NCBI GenBank assembly: GCA_910587035.1 | Contig: CAJUMQ010000006.1 | Location: 1-64,000, forward strand | Reading direction: 5' to 3' | DNA: 64,000 bases | Source: an uncultured Desulfovibrio sp. | Lineage (GTDB): Bacteria > Desulfobacterota > Desulfovibrionia > Desulfovibrionales > Desulfovibrionaceae | Part shown: positions 26,853 to 35,044 of the stretch, in pieces | Numbering within the stretch: the first letter of the stretch is position 1 | Layout: every line of letters begins with the position of its first letter | Translations under genes and position numbers: made by a program | Notes under the pieces: generated by a model | Databases searched by the model: none | Told to the model about the DNA's origin: nothing | The model's input: only the letters and a program-made list of their open reading frames with translations

Positions 26853-28105
26853 CAGCAATACCTCCATCCGGGCAGCATCCATTCGCCAGTGGGAAAGAGC
26901 CTTCCAGCCAGGTCTGCCTGAACCTGAGGCGGGAGCTTTTCCATGGCATCGGGCATGCCACCAACATGTTGCCAGTTCGCAAGCATGGACCTTAAGGCTT
27001 GTCTTTTGGGCGCATGGCGGTCCTTGCCGGCAATCAATCCGGGTGCAGCCCCAAAGGGATCAAATCCCGATGCCCACAATTGCAGGCCATCGGGCATTTC
27101 CTGCATTTTTGCGCCGGATATGGCCAGACCCAGAAGACGCCCAAAATTTTCATTCGCAAATGGCGCAAGGCATGCCACATTGCGAGGACATGCCCTCTTC
27201 TCCAGGCAGGGGGCGCAATCGGGTGCGGACTGCCAGATGAGATGTCCTTTGCCGTATGGCCCTGTCTCATGGCAGAGGGCGGATGAAAGGAAAAAGGCAA
27301 GAACAGGCACCCCCAGATGCGCGGCCAGATGCATAAGCCCTGTATCTGGTGTTATGAGTAGATCCAGGCCTTGCATCTCTTCCACCAGTTGAGCCCAGTC
27401 CGTCTTGCCGCATAAATCAATCGTGCTTCTGGCCATTTGCCGGTCAAAAAGATGGATCAGCCGTCTGGCCGCCCGACTTTCCGCATTTGTGCCAAAAAGC
27501 TTGATCCGCGGGGGCTTTTTCAGGCCAAAAACAATCCTGGCGATTTCGACAAGCACATTGGGGGGGAGGGAACGCCTGGATTCCCTGCCAGACAGGGCAA
27601 TGCCCATGCCACCTCCACCAGGCCTGGCGACTGGATTGACATCATGCGGAGCCACGGGATCGTCATCCATATATGCCCACATATCCACGAGATTGAGGGG
27701 TGACGCAGCTCTGTCGCGGCTTATGCGAAAGGCGAGCCTTGCCCAGGGTGACTGGATGATGCCGCCATCTGAAGTATGAGCCGGCCTGTAGGAGATGATT
27801 TTGCTGGGCTCAAATAGACGGCAAATGGCAGCAGTAAGAGAAGAAAAATTGAGATTGTAGACACGCTCAAAATCCAGCGCGGCCAGCCTTGCGAAAAGCT
27901 CAGTATTGTCGGGCATGGCGCCATCATGCGCATGAAAGTCGGCCCCAATAATTTCAGCATCTGGATACAGTATTTTTGCAAGCTCGCATAGGGATTTGTC
28001 CACACAGAGCAAAATCTGAAACCGTCTGCCAACTGAGAGGAGCAGTCTTTTGCTTTGCACAAGATCCCCGAAGCGGGCAGCCTGCAATACCAAAGCCCTG
28101 TTCAT
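26852..28105 (-). CDS. Glycosyltransferase family 9 (heptosyltransferase-like)
   Basis: A 417-residue GT9-family protein, the family of LPS core ADP-heptose transferases. N-terminal ALVLQAARFGDLVQSKRLL resembles the RxGDxxLxxP loop; the donor-side motif DLLITPDTGLMHLAAHLGVP is clear, and FGTNAES with DLCGKTDWAQLVEEM occupy the usual positions. Several Cys (CAPCLEKRACPRNVAC) lie close to the C-terminal third, which is unusual for classical WaaC/WaaF. Coupled to the CgeB-like enzyme; the two may extend the same surface glycan. The start has GGGTGG before it; TATAAC lies further upstream on the minus strand. Confidence 0.87.
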   Translation of the reverse strand: MNRALVLQAARFGDLVQSKRLLLSVGRRFQILLCVDKSLCELAKILYPDAEIIGADFHAHDGAMPDNTELFARLAALDFERVYNLNFSSLTAAICRLFEPSKIISYRPAHTSDGGIIQSPWARLAFRISRDRAASPLNLVDMWAYMDDDPVAPHDVNPVARPGGGGMGIALSGRESRRSLPPNVLVEIARIVFGLKKPPRIKLFGTNAESRAARRLIHLFDRQMARSTIDLCGKTDWAQLVEEMQGLDLLITPDTGLMHLAAHLGVPVLAFFLSSALCHETGPYGKGHLIWQSAPDCAPCLEKRACPRNVACLAPFANENFGRLLGLAISGAKMQEMPDGLQLWASGFDPFGAAPGLIAGKDRHAPKRQALRSMLANWQHVGGMPDAMEKLPPQVQADLAGRLFPTGEWMLPGWRYC

Positions 28106-28277
28106 TCCACTACCACCCTTGAAGGGCCATGTTATAATATGGCATATGTCGAAAGGAAAAGGACGATCGCCATCGCGCCTTTGTGGTGCAAGGGAAAGGG
28201 CGAAACCAGCAGGGAACGGATGCCTTTCCGCAGCCGGGATAATTTTAAAGCGAACATGCCATATTGCTTAAATTGTT

Positions 28278-28306
28278 TTGCCTTTATCCATGAAGTTATT
28301 TATAAT
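28278..28306 (+). promoter_or_regulatory. Promoter immediately before the tetrapyrrole operon
   Basis: TTGCCT (28278-28283), 17-base spacer, consensus TATAAT (28301-28306). The ATG is at 28318, so a start six to seven bases past the -10 box gives a leader of about five bases. No Shine-Dalgarno sequence is present before the ATG. Confidence 0.65.
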
Positions 28307-28317
28307 ATTTATTCACC

Positions 28318-29019
28318 ATGATGTCATCTTTTCAATATCCCATTTTTCTTTCCCTTGTGGGACACAAATGCCTTGTGGCGGGCCTTGGAGCCGTGGGAGC
28401 CCGCAAAATGGCCACAATGCTGGCATGTGGCGCCAATGACATTCTTGCGCTGGACACAAGGCCATGGGAAAACCTTGATGAAGAGGTAAAAACCCGCATT
28501 GCAGGTGAGGGGATACGCTTTGAAAACAGGGCTTTTTCCCCTGCTGATGCGCATGGCCTTTTTCTGGCCATTGCCGCCACAAGCGATGCGGATGAAAATG
28601 CCCGCATAGCAAAAATATGCAAAGAAAATAATGTCCTGTGCAACTGCGCCACCAATCCTGAAAATGGCAGTTTCATCCTGCCCGCATTGGTGACATGCGG
28701 AGATATGCGGGCCGCCCTTTCCACCTGTGGCGCAAGCCCCCTGCTTGCTGGACAAATGCGGCGCGAGCTCCAGGAATGGCTTGAACCAAAAAAGCGTCAG
28801 GCCTGGCTTTTGGGGGCCTTAAGACCGCTGATTTTGACCCATGCAGGCTCAAATCCCCGTGATCTGTTTCTTGAAATCGCCCACTCTGACATTCAGATCT
28901 GGTTGGACAATGGGGAAACAGGTCGATGCCGCCTTTGGCTGCAGACCAGAATTCCGGGCCTGGATACGGATTGCCTGGAAAAAATTTTCTCAGAGTATGC
29001 CAATGTTTTTCCCGGCTAG
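28318..29019 (+). CDS. Precorrin-2 dehydrogenase / sirohydrochlorin ferrochelatase (SirC/Met8-like)
   Basis: This enzyme type oxidises precorrin-2 to sirohydrochlorin with NAD+, and some members also insert iron to give siroheme. The 233-residue protein has the Rossmann loop VAGLGAVGARK (about 20-30), the NCATNPENGSFILPALVTCGD segment with the catalytic Asp region, and the dimerisation part ALSTCGASPLLAGQMRREL typical of the CysG N-terminal module. No uroporphyrinogen methylase is fused. Siroheme is the branch point to heme in Desulfovibrio-type bacteria (established for the Ahb pathway), which fits its neighbours HemX-like and HemA. Start is either of two adjacent ATGs, 28318 or 28321. Confidence 0.92.
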   Translation: MMSSFQYPIFLSLVGHKCLVAGLGAVGARKMATMLACGANDILALDTRPWENLDEEVKTRIAGEGIRFENRAFSPADAHGLFLAIAATSDADENARIAKICKENNVLCNCATNPENGSFILPALVTCGDMRAALSTCGASPLLAGQMRRELQEWLEPKKRQAWLLGALRPLILTHAGSNPRDLFLEIAHSDIQIWLDNGETGRCRLWLQTRIPGLDTDCLEKIFSEYANVFPG

Positions 29020-29821
29020 TTTTACCTGGATTACCATTCTGGTCTATCTGTTCGCCTCAATATCCGGTCTTGGCGGCATGGCCTTCCACAAACCTGCCTT
29101 GCGCAGGCTTGGCTGCACGCTTGCCCTGCTGGCCTTTGTCTGCCAGACGCTTGTGCTGATATTCGGTTTTCACCGTCTGGTTGGCCTGACCCTTGGCTCC
29201 TATCTGCAGATGCTTGCCTGGTTTTTTCTTCTCTGCGGTATTGCCGCCTGGTGGCGCCTGCGGCATGATACCATAATTTTGCTGGCCGCTCCCCTTGGGC
29301 TTATGCTTTTTCTTATGTCGGCATCCTCCCTCGACATGGCCATAAATCTACCTGCCAGTCTCTCCACATCTTTTTACGCGCTGCACATTGGCGCCCTGCT
29401 ACTTGGGCTTGCGCTTATCTGTCTGGCCTTCATTGCCGCCATAATCTTTATTTTTTTGCAAAAGCGCATAAAATCCAAAAAAAACATTGCCCGGCTGGCC
29501 CAGGATATGCCTGCCCTTACGCTGCTGGACAAAATTAATGCCGTGTGTGTTCTGGGGGCATTTCCCCTCTACACCATTGGCATACTGGCCGGCCTGTTCT
29601 GGGCCAGACCGGTTTTTGGGGCCACCATCAGCGGAGATCCAAAGGAGATTGCCAGTCTGGCCGTATGGATACTGCTGGCCATTCTTTTCCATAATCGCCT
29701 AGCAAGCGGCTGGAAGGGGCGCAAACCGGCTATCCTGGCAATCATGATTTTTCTGGTTTCCATTTTGTCCATTCTCATAATTAATTTTTTCATGGCCTCC
29801 CATCACGGACTCCATCCATAA
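28997..29821 (+). CDS. HemX/CcsA-like cytochrome c assembly family membrane protein
   Basis: A 274-residue integral membrane protein of the HemX/CcsA family with about eight helices. In several phyla a HemX-like gene sits next to hemA and affects glutamyl-tRNA reductase level; other relatives handle heme in cytochrome c maturation. The characteristic Trp-rich WGxxWxWD motif of CcsA/CcmC heme handlers is not visible, which favours the HemX-type reading. His residues in helices (FHRLVGLT, ALHIG) could still bind heme. The start at 28997 overlaps the upstream gene by 23 bases; ATG 29003 is an alternative. It ends 13 bases before hemA. Confidence 0.75.
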   Translation: MPMFFPASFTWITILVYLFASISGLGGMAFHKPALRRLGCTLALLAFVCQTLVLIFGFHRLVGLTLGSYLQMLAWFFLLCGIAAWWRLRHDTIILLAAPLGLMLFLMSASSLDMAINLPASLSTSFYALHIGALLLGLALICLAFIAAIIFIFLQKRIKSKKNIARLAQDMPALTLLDKINAVCVLGAFPLYTIGILAGLFWARPVFGATISGDPKEIASLAVWILLAILFHNRLASGWKGRKPAILAIMIFLVSILSILIINFFMASHHGLHP

Positions 29822-29834
29822 ACGGCTGCCACCA

Positions 29835-31118
29835 ATGGATTTTCAGATAATTGTTTTGGGGCTCAATCATCGCACGGCCAATGTCGCGATTCGTGAACGC
29901 TTTGCCCTGACAAGCCACTCCACCCCAGGCGAATGGGCCTTGCCGCCAGGGGACAAGCTCAGGGAATCACTCATCCTCTCCACCTGTAACCGGGTTGAGG
30001 TTATGGGTATTGGCACGCCAGGCGTGAGGGAGCAGATGTTGCAAAACTGGGCCAGCGCCTGTGGAGACAAACCGGCAGCCATCGAACCCTATATATACGC
30101 GCATCAGGATGTGGAAGCAGCAAGACATGTGTTCACTGTGGCCTCCAGCCTGGATTCAATGGTGCTTGGCGAGCCGCAGATACTGGGCCAGCTGAAAGAT
30201 GCCTACAGAAAGGCTGTGACTGCCAGAGCCACAGGGCCTGTGCTCAATACTCTCATGCACAAGGCATTCTCTGTGGCCAAAAGGGTGCGCAATGAAACAG
30301 CCGTGGCCGCCAGCGCCGTTTCCATAAGTTATGCTGCCGTGGAGCTGGCCAAAAGAATTTTTGGCGTAATGGCCGGCCACAGGGCAATGCTCATAGGCGC
30401 TGGCGAAATGGCCGAGCTTGCGGCGCTCCACCTGGTTCAGGCTGGCATTGATGAACTCCTGGTGCTAAACCGCACCTTCGAAAGGGCCCAGGAACTGGCA
30501 AAAAAATTCCGGGGCCGTCCTCTGCCCTTTGAACAGATGCTGCAATCCCTTGAGCAGGTTGATATAGTCATTTCATCCACCGGCTCCAGGGATCCAATTC
30601 TCGGCGCTGACGATATCAAAAAAGTATTGCGGGCGCGCCGCAATCGGCCGGTCTTTCTCATAGATATCGCAGTGCCAAGGGACATTGATACCGCGGTCAA
30701 CGCCCTGGATAATGTCTATCTTTATGACATTGACGACCTGAAGGAGGTTGTGGAGGAAAACATAGCCAGCCGACGCGAGGAAGCCGCCAGGGCAGCCCTG
30801 ATAATTGATGAGGAAGTGGGCCATTTTGCCGAGTGGCTCCAGGGGCTGGAAATTAAACCGGCGATCATGGATCTTGTGGAAAAGGGCGAGGCTGCCGCCA
30901 GTCTTGAACTCGCCAGAACATTGAAGCGCCTGGGGCCGGTAAATGATGAAACAAGGCAGGCGCTTGAGGCTCTTGCGCATTCGCTGGTAAAAAGACTCCA
31001 GCATGATCCCATCATGTATCTCAAGGCCAGAGGCATGAATGGCCGCGATACACTTGCCCGCATTGACACCATCAGGCGCGTATTCAACCTCAATCCGGAC
31101 ATGGCCCGCAAGGCCTGA
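29835..31118 (+). CDS. hemA: Glutamyl-tRNA reductase
   Basis: HemA reduces glutamyl-tRNA(Glu) to glutamate-1-semialdehyde with NADPH, the first committed step of tetrapyrrole synthesis by the C5 route. The 427-residue protein has LGLNHRTANVAIRE, catalytic Cys51 in LSTCNRVE, GEPQILGQLKDAYRKA, the NADP-binding MLIGAGEMAELAALHL, NRTFERAQELA, ISSTGSRDPIL and DIAVPRDID, and the C-terminal dimerisation helices. It is the third gene of a compact run, eight bases before tilS. hemL and hemB are not in the window. Confidence 0.97.
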   Translation: MDFQIIVLGLNHRTANVAIRERFALTSHSTPGEWALPPGDKLRESLILSTCNRVEVMGIGTPGVREQMLQNWASACGDKPAAIEPYIYAHQDVEAARHVFTVASSLDSMVLGEPQILGQLKDAYRKAVTARATGPVLNTLMHKAFSVAKRVRNETAVAASAVSISYAAVELAKRIFGVMAGHRAMLIGAGEMAELAALHLVQAGIDELLVLNRTFERAQELAKKFRGRPLPFEQMLQSLEQVDIVISSTGSRDPILGADDIKKVLRARRNRPVFLIDIAVPRDIDTAVNALDNVYLYDIDDLKEVVEENIASRREEAARAALIIDEEVGHFAEWLQGLEIKPAIMDLVEKGEAAASLELARTLKRLGPVNDETRQALEALAHSLVKRLQHDPIMYLKARGMNGRDTLARIDTIRRVFNLNPDMARKA

Positions 31119-31126
31119 CTCGCCTG

Positions 31127-32206
31127 ATGCCATTCTCCCTGCCGAAATTGCAGCAGCTCAATCCTGCAGATGCCCGTCTGTGCCTGGATACGGCAAAGGT
31201 TTTGCAAGAATATCATGTTGGCGGCAGTATGCTGCTTGCCATTTCAGGGGGAGCTGATTCCACGGCGCTTGCCCTTGTGGCGGCAATCATGGCCCCAAGG
31301 CTTGATCTTGGCCTCTCAGCCATGCACATTGATCATGGTTTGCGCGCAGAATCTCCTGAGGATGCCGCTTTTGTTGCCCAGCTGTGCGCCAGCCTCCACA
31401 TCCCATGCGAAATAGCCAGGCTGGACACCAGGCAAATTGCGGCCGTCAGGCGATGTGGGCTTGAAGAGGCCGGCAGGATTGGACGCCATGCAATGCTCGA
31501 GGAGCACAGGCAAAAAATTGGCGCGGATTGCATCCTGTTGGCGCATCACCGCCAGGATCTTTGTGAGGATATCTTGATGCGCCTGCTGCGCGGAGCTGCG
31601 TGGCCGGCTATCGCTGGCATGAAGCGGAAAGATGGCAGGATATTACGCCCTTTTTTATACATGGCGCCCCAAAGACTTCGGGATTTTCTCAATTCCTGCT
31701 CGTGCCCCTGGCGGGAGGATGCCAGCAATGCCAGCCTTATGTTTCTGCGCAATCGCCTGCGCCATACGGTGCTCCCCCTGCTGGAAAGGGAAAATCCATC
31801 CCTTGGCCGCAATGCGGCAAATCTGCGCAGACTGGCTGATGTGGATCAGGAATTCTGGGATGGGTACATCGCAGAGGCATTGAAAAAGAATCCATGGCTG
31901 GAGGATGATTCATCCGGCATTCTCAGTGTCACATTGTCTGGGGAGCTGCTTGCCAAGCTGCCCAGGGCTGCCAGACTGCGAGTCTATCATCTTGCCATGC
32001 GGCGCCTTAATCAGCGTGCATTTGGCAACAATCTGGCCCAGGCGCGAACCGAGACCCTGTTCAGTCTGGATGCGGCCCATTCCTGCGGCGAAGGCGGACG
32101 TATTTTTGAATTTTGCGGGGGCATAAAGGCCAGAACAAGTCATAAAAATGTCATATTCCAGACAACAAAAATCTTCATTGAAGGTAAAAATAATGGAAGT
32201 ATTTGA
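31127..32206 (+). CDS. tilS: tRNA(Ile)-lysidine synthase TilS
   Basis: TilS adds lysine to C34 of the CAU-anticodon tRNA(Ile), changing its decoding from AUG to AUA. PP-loop SGGADSTAL at 40-48, then MHIDHGLRAESPEDA, LLAHHRQDLCEDILMRLLRGA (family form HHxDDQxET, here HRQDLCED), and the RPFLYMAPQRLRDF and NRLRHTVLPLLE elements. The C-terminal substrate-binding domain is short at 359 residues total. An essential gene in nearly all bacteria. It begins eight bases after hemA and its 3' end overlaps the next gene by 14 bases. Confidence 0.93.
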   Translation: MPFSLPKLQQLNPADARLCLDTAKVLQEYHVGGSMLLAISGGADSTALALVAAIMAPRLDLGLSAMHIDHGLRAESPEDAAFVAQLCASLHIPCEIARLDTRQIAAVRRCGLEEAGRIGRHAMLEEHRQKIGADCILLAHHRQDLCEDILMRLLRGAAWPAIAGMKRKDGRILRPFLYMAPQRLRDFLNSCSCPWREDASNASLMFLRNRLRHTVLPLLERENPSLGRNAANLRRLADVDQEFWDGYIAEALKKNPWLEDDSSGILSVTLSGELLAKLPRAARLRVYHLAMRRLNQRAFGNNLAQARTETLFSLDAAHSCGEGGRIFEFCGGIKARTSHKNVIFQTTKIFIEGKNNGSI

Positions 32207-33491
32207 CAAGGCGGAATTGTGGAGCAGAGATGAAATAGCCCATGCTCAGCTGACGCGTCTAAAAACCACCATTGGCAGGGCAGCCAAATGTGATTTTTAC
32301 GGGAAAAGGCTGGCGGATGCCGGAATTTCCGCGGAAAATTTCAATGATCTCTCAAAACTTGCCGATCTGCCATTCACCACAAAGGATGATCTGCGTGAAC
32401 AATACCCCACCGGTCTTTTGTGTGTGCCAAAAAATGAAATCGTGCGCATGCACTGTTCGAGCGGCACCACCGGCAACCCGGTGGCCATCTGTCATACACG
32501 CAATGACATCAACTCCTGGGCCGATCTTATGGCCAGATGCATGTTCATGGTAGGGGTGCGCAGTAATGATGTTTTTCAGAACATGTCCGGTTATGGCCTT
32601 TTCACTGGCGGTCTTGGCATCCATTTTGGAGCGGAGCGCCTGGGCTGCATGACCATCCCTGCCGGGGCTGGCAATTCCAGAAGGCAGCTCAAGCTGGTGC
32701 GCGATTTTGGCACAACAGTGGTGCATATTTTGCCATCCTATGCGCTGATTCTGGCCGAGAACCTGATTGAAATGGGAGAGGATCCCCGCCAGATTCCCAT
32801 CCGCATAGCACTTGTGGGCGCGGAACCATACACGGACGCCTTTCGCCGGCGCATAGAGGATCTTTTTGATCTCAAGGTGTATAACTCCTTTGGCCTGTCG
32901 GAAATGAACGGTCCTGGCGTGGCCTTTGAATGTCCTGAGCAAAACGGGCTGCACATCTGGGAGGACGCCTACATACCGGAAATAATCGACCCGGTTACAG
33001 GCAAACCCTGCGCGGATGGCGAAATTGGCGAACTAGTTCTCACCTCCCTCTGCCGGGAAGGAATGCCGGTACTCCGCTATCGCACAAGGGATTTAACGCG
33101 TTTTCTGCCTGGCGACTGCGTCTGTGGCCGCAGACATCGCCGCATGGATCGCATTCTTGGGCGCGCTGATGACATGTTCATTGTCAAGGGTGTCAACATC
33201 TACCCAATGCAAATCGAAAAAGTGCTCATGTCATTCCCTGAAGTTGGCAAAAATTATCTCATCCTGCTTGAAAATGATGGCATTGGTGATGTCCTGCGCG
33301 TGCAGGTGGAGATTGAGAAACAGCACTTTGTCGAGGATATGCGCGCCCTCCATGGCCTGCGCGACACCATAGCCAGACGTTTGCGTGATGAAATTCTCGT
33401 CACACCGAGGGTGGAACTGGTGGAAGGCAACACCCTGCTCCGGGCGGAAGGCAAGGCTGTGCGCGTGGTTGACAACCGCAAGCCGAAGTAG
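32193..33491 (+). CDS. Phenylacetate-CoA ligase family adenylate-forming enzyme
   Basis: A 432-residue ANL-superfamily enzyme of the PaaK group, which activates aryl acids as acyl-AMP and then acyl-CoA. P-loop HCSSGTTGNPVAICHT (about 84-99), NSFGLSEMNGPG (about 232-243), the RTRDLTRF hinge region and ILGRADDMFIVKGVNIYPMQIEKVL before the small C-terminal domain are all present. Sulfate reducers often carry several such genes with no phenylacetate pathway nearby, and none is nearby here, so the acid substrate (phenylacetate, indoleacetate or other) is open. The ATG at 32193 with GAAGG upstream is used; it overlaps tilS by 14 bases. Confidence 0.9.
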   Translation: MEVFDKAELWSRDEIAHAQLTRLKTTIGRAAKCDFYGKRLADAGISAENFNDLSKLADLPFTTKDDLREQYPTGLLCVPKNEIVRMHCSSGTTGNPVAICHTRNDINSWADLMARCMFMVGVRSNDVFQNMSGYGLFTGGLGIHFGAERLGCMTIPAGAGNSRRQLKLVRDFGTTVVHILPSYALILAENLIEMGEDPRQIPIRIALVGAEPYTDAFRRRIEDLFDLKVYNSFGLSEMNGPGVAFECPEQNGLHIWEDAYIPEIIDPVTGKPCADGEIGELVLTSLCREGMPVLRYRTRDLTRFLPGDCVCGRRHRRMDRILGRADDMFIVKGVNIYPMQIEKVLMSFPEVGKNYLILLENDGIGDVLRVQVEIEKQHFVEDMRALHGLRDTIARRLRDEILVTPRVELVEGNTLLRAEGKAVRVVDNRKPK

Positions 33492-33498
33492 GCCCTGA

Positions 33499-34095
33499 AT
33501 GGAACTTTTGCCATATCCCATTGCTGTGGCTCTGGCTGCCTTTTTCATCAGTCTGCTTGGCATAGTGCTGTTTCTCAATGTGTTCGGGCTGCCGGCCAAC
33601 TGGATAATCATTGGTCTGGTGGCTTTGTGGCAATATCTCCACTTTGGACGCGCATCCATGGGACTCTGGTACTGGGTGATTGTGTTTGCCATAGCAGTGA
33701 CTGGCGAGCTTCTGGAATTTGGCCTGCAAATAATCAAGGCCAGACATTACGGCTCAAGCTCCCAGGGAACTTTTGCGGGCATGATAGGCGCCATTGCGGG
33801 AGCAATCTTTCTCGCGCCTCTGTTCTGGGGGATTGGCGCCTTCATCGGAGCCCTGGCAGGAGCCTGGATTGGCTGCCTGGTTATGGAGCTGTGCCGGGGC
33901 ATGCCTGCTCCCAAAGCCTTTGATGCCGCCTTTGGCACCATGATGGGCCGTTTTCTTGGCACTGTCTGCAAAGTTGGCCTTGGAGCCGTTATCATTGCCA
34001 TCACCTGCCAGAGAATTTGGCCTGAAATGCCGCCAGAGCCACCTTTGCAGGATATTATCCAGGCGCCGGCAATGGATATATGTCTGCAGATTTAA
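33499..34095 (+). CDS. DUF456 family membrane protein
   Basis: A 198-residue protein with four to five hydrophobic helices, several Gly-rich: PIAVALAAFFISLLGIVLFL, WIIIGLVALWQYL, a conserved GELLEFGLQ segment, GTFAGMIGAIAGAIFLAPLF and GAFIGALAGAWIGCLVMEL. This layout, with small-residue GxxxG helices after a GExxEF segment, matches DUF456. No function is established for the family. It starts eight bases after the CoA-ligase gene and overlaps trmJ by 16 bases, so it is part of the same run. Confidence 0.83.
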   Translation: MELLPYPIAVALAAFFISLLGIVLFLNVFGLPANWIIIGLVALWQYLHFGRASMGLWYWVIVFAIAVTGELLEFGLQIIKARHYGSSSQGTFAGMIGAIAGAIFLAPLFWGIGAFIGALAGAWIGCLVMELCRGMPAPKAFDAAFGTMMGRFLGTVCKVGLGAVIIAITCQRIWPEMPPEPPLQDIIQAPAMDICLQI

Positions 34096-34838
34096 CCTGT
34101 CGCCCCATGCTGCTTGATAATCTGCAAATAGTGCTAATTCGTCCCAGATTTCCGGAAAACACGGGCATGGTCGCCCGCGCTTGCGCCAATTTTGGCTGTC
34201 CGGATCTGTGTCTTGTGCAGCCGGAGCGCCACGATTCTGGCCAGGAAATGCGGCTGGCCACCTCCGCAGGCAAAAATGTCCTGGCCAACATGAAGATTTA
34301 TGATACCCTCGATGATGCAGTGGCTACCTCCCATATCGTATATGGCACGACCGCGCGCACGGGAGGCTGGCGCAAGACCCTGCGCTCTCCAGGTCAGGCC
34401 GCTGCGGAAATAGCCGCCGCCCTGTGTCGGGGCCTGCAGATATCCATTCTCATGGGTTCGGAAGATCGTGGCCTTGAAAACAGGGAAATTTCCCTGTGCG
34501 CCAGTCTCATCCATATCCAGACCTTCGGCGCAAGTTCCCTCAATCTTGCCCAGGCCACCCTGCTGGTGCTTTATGAATGCTCCAAAGCCATGCAGGCCAT
34601 GCGCAGGGAAAGCCCAAACCGTGCAGCCTCGCAGGCTGTCAGCATTAAGGAGCTGGCAATGCTCGAGGCAGAGCTGAAAAAATCCCTGGCTCTTCTGGAG
34701 TGCATGCATGGCAAAAATCCTGACTACTATTTTATTCAGTGGCATGAGCTTCTTGCCAGAGCCGTTTTGCGCAGGCATGAATTTGATGCCCTTATGGGGT
34801 TTTGCAGACAGCTCAACAACAAGCTCAAGAGCGACTAG
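34080..34838 (+). CDS. trmJ: tRNA (cytidine/uridine-2'-O-) methyltransferase TrmJ-like, SPOUT family
   Basis: A SpoU-type SPOUT methyltransferase of 252 residues; TrmJ methylates the ribose at tRNA position 32. The three knot motifs are present: PRFPENTGMVARACANFG (about 21-38), LMGSEDRGLENREI (about 124-137) and SSLNLAQATLLVLYE (about 155-169). Length and the C-terminal helical tail fit TrmJ better than TrmH or RlmB, but target specificity cannot be proven from sequence. It is the last gene of the run starting at 28318; a block of five hairpins follows. Confidence 0.88.
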   Translation: MSADLTCRPMLLDNLQIVLIRPRFPENTGMVARACANFGCPDLCLVQPERHDSGQEMRLATSAGKNVLANMKIYDTLDDAVATSHIVYGTTARTGGWRKTLRSPGQAAAEIAAALCRGLQISILMGSEDRGLENREISLCASLIHIQTFGASSLNLAQATLLVLYECSKAMQAMRRESPNRAASQAVSIKELAMLEAELKKSLALLECMHGKNPDYYFIQWHELLARAVLRRHEFDALMGFCRQLNNKLKSD

Positions 34839-34845
34839 TGAGATG

Positions 34846-34973
34846 TCATGTTTTTACTGTCGTAAAAACATGAAGATCGCAAAACAAAAAACGTGGTTTT
34901 TGCTTTGCTCACGCCGCCACTGGCGGCGCGCAATCCCTAATTGGGATTGCGACTATTGTCGCTTGACGCGACA
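34846..34973. repeat. Cluster of five consecutive hairpins
   Basis: Five adjoining inverted repeats: 34846-34873 (12-bp perfect stem, loop TGTC), 34879-34908 (12 bp, one mismatch, 6-base loop), 34912-34928 (7-bp GC stem, loop ACT), 34929-34951 (9-bp perfect stem CGCAATCCC, loop TAATT), 34957-34973 (6-bp stem TGTCGC, loop TTGAC). The stems differ in sequence, so this is not a simple repeat. It starts 8 bases after the trmJ stop and ends 71 bases before the HlyD-like start; no open frame with coding character is seen. Confidence 0.85.
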
Positions 34974-34991
34974 CTAGTTTTATTTGAGAAT
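34963..34991 (+). promoter_or_regulatory. Possible promoter of the HlyD-like gene
   Basis: TTGACG (34963-34968), 17-base spacer, GAGAAT (34986-34991). The -35 box lies in the loop and right arm of the fifth hairpin of the cluster. The ATG is at 35045. Confidence 0.5.
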
Positions 34992-35044
34992 TTAGCACGA
35001 TTATTGCATGTCTTAAATAAAAGAAATTAAGCCACGAGGTGCAC

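Noticed and set aside
28050..28271. Small plus-strand open frame upstream of the tetrapyrrole operon
   Set aside because: No ribosome site, overlaps the start of the antisense glycosyltransferase gene, and is Lys/Arg-rich without pattern.
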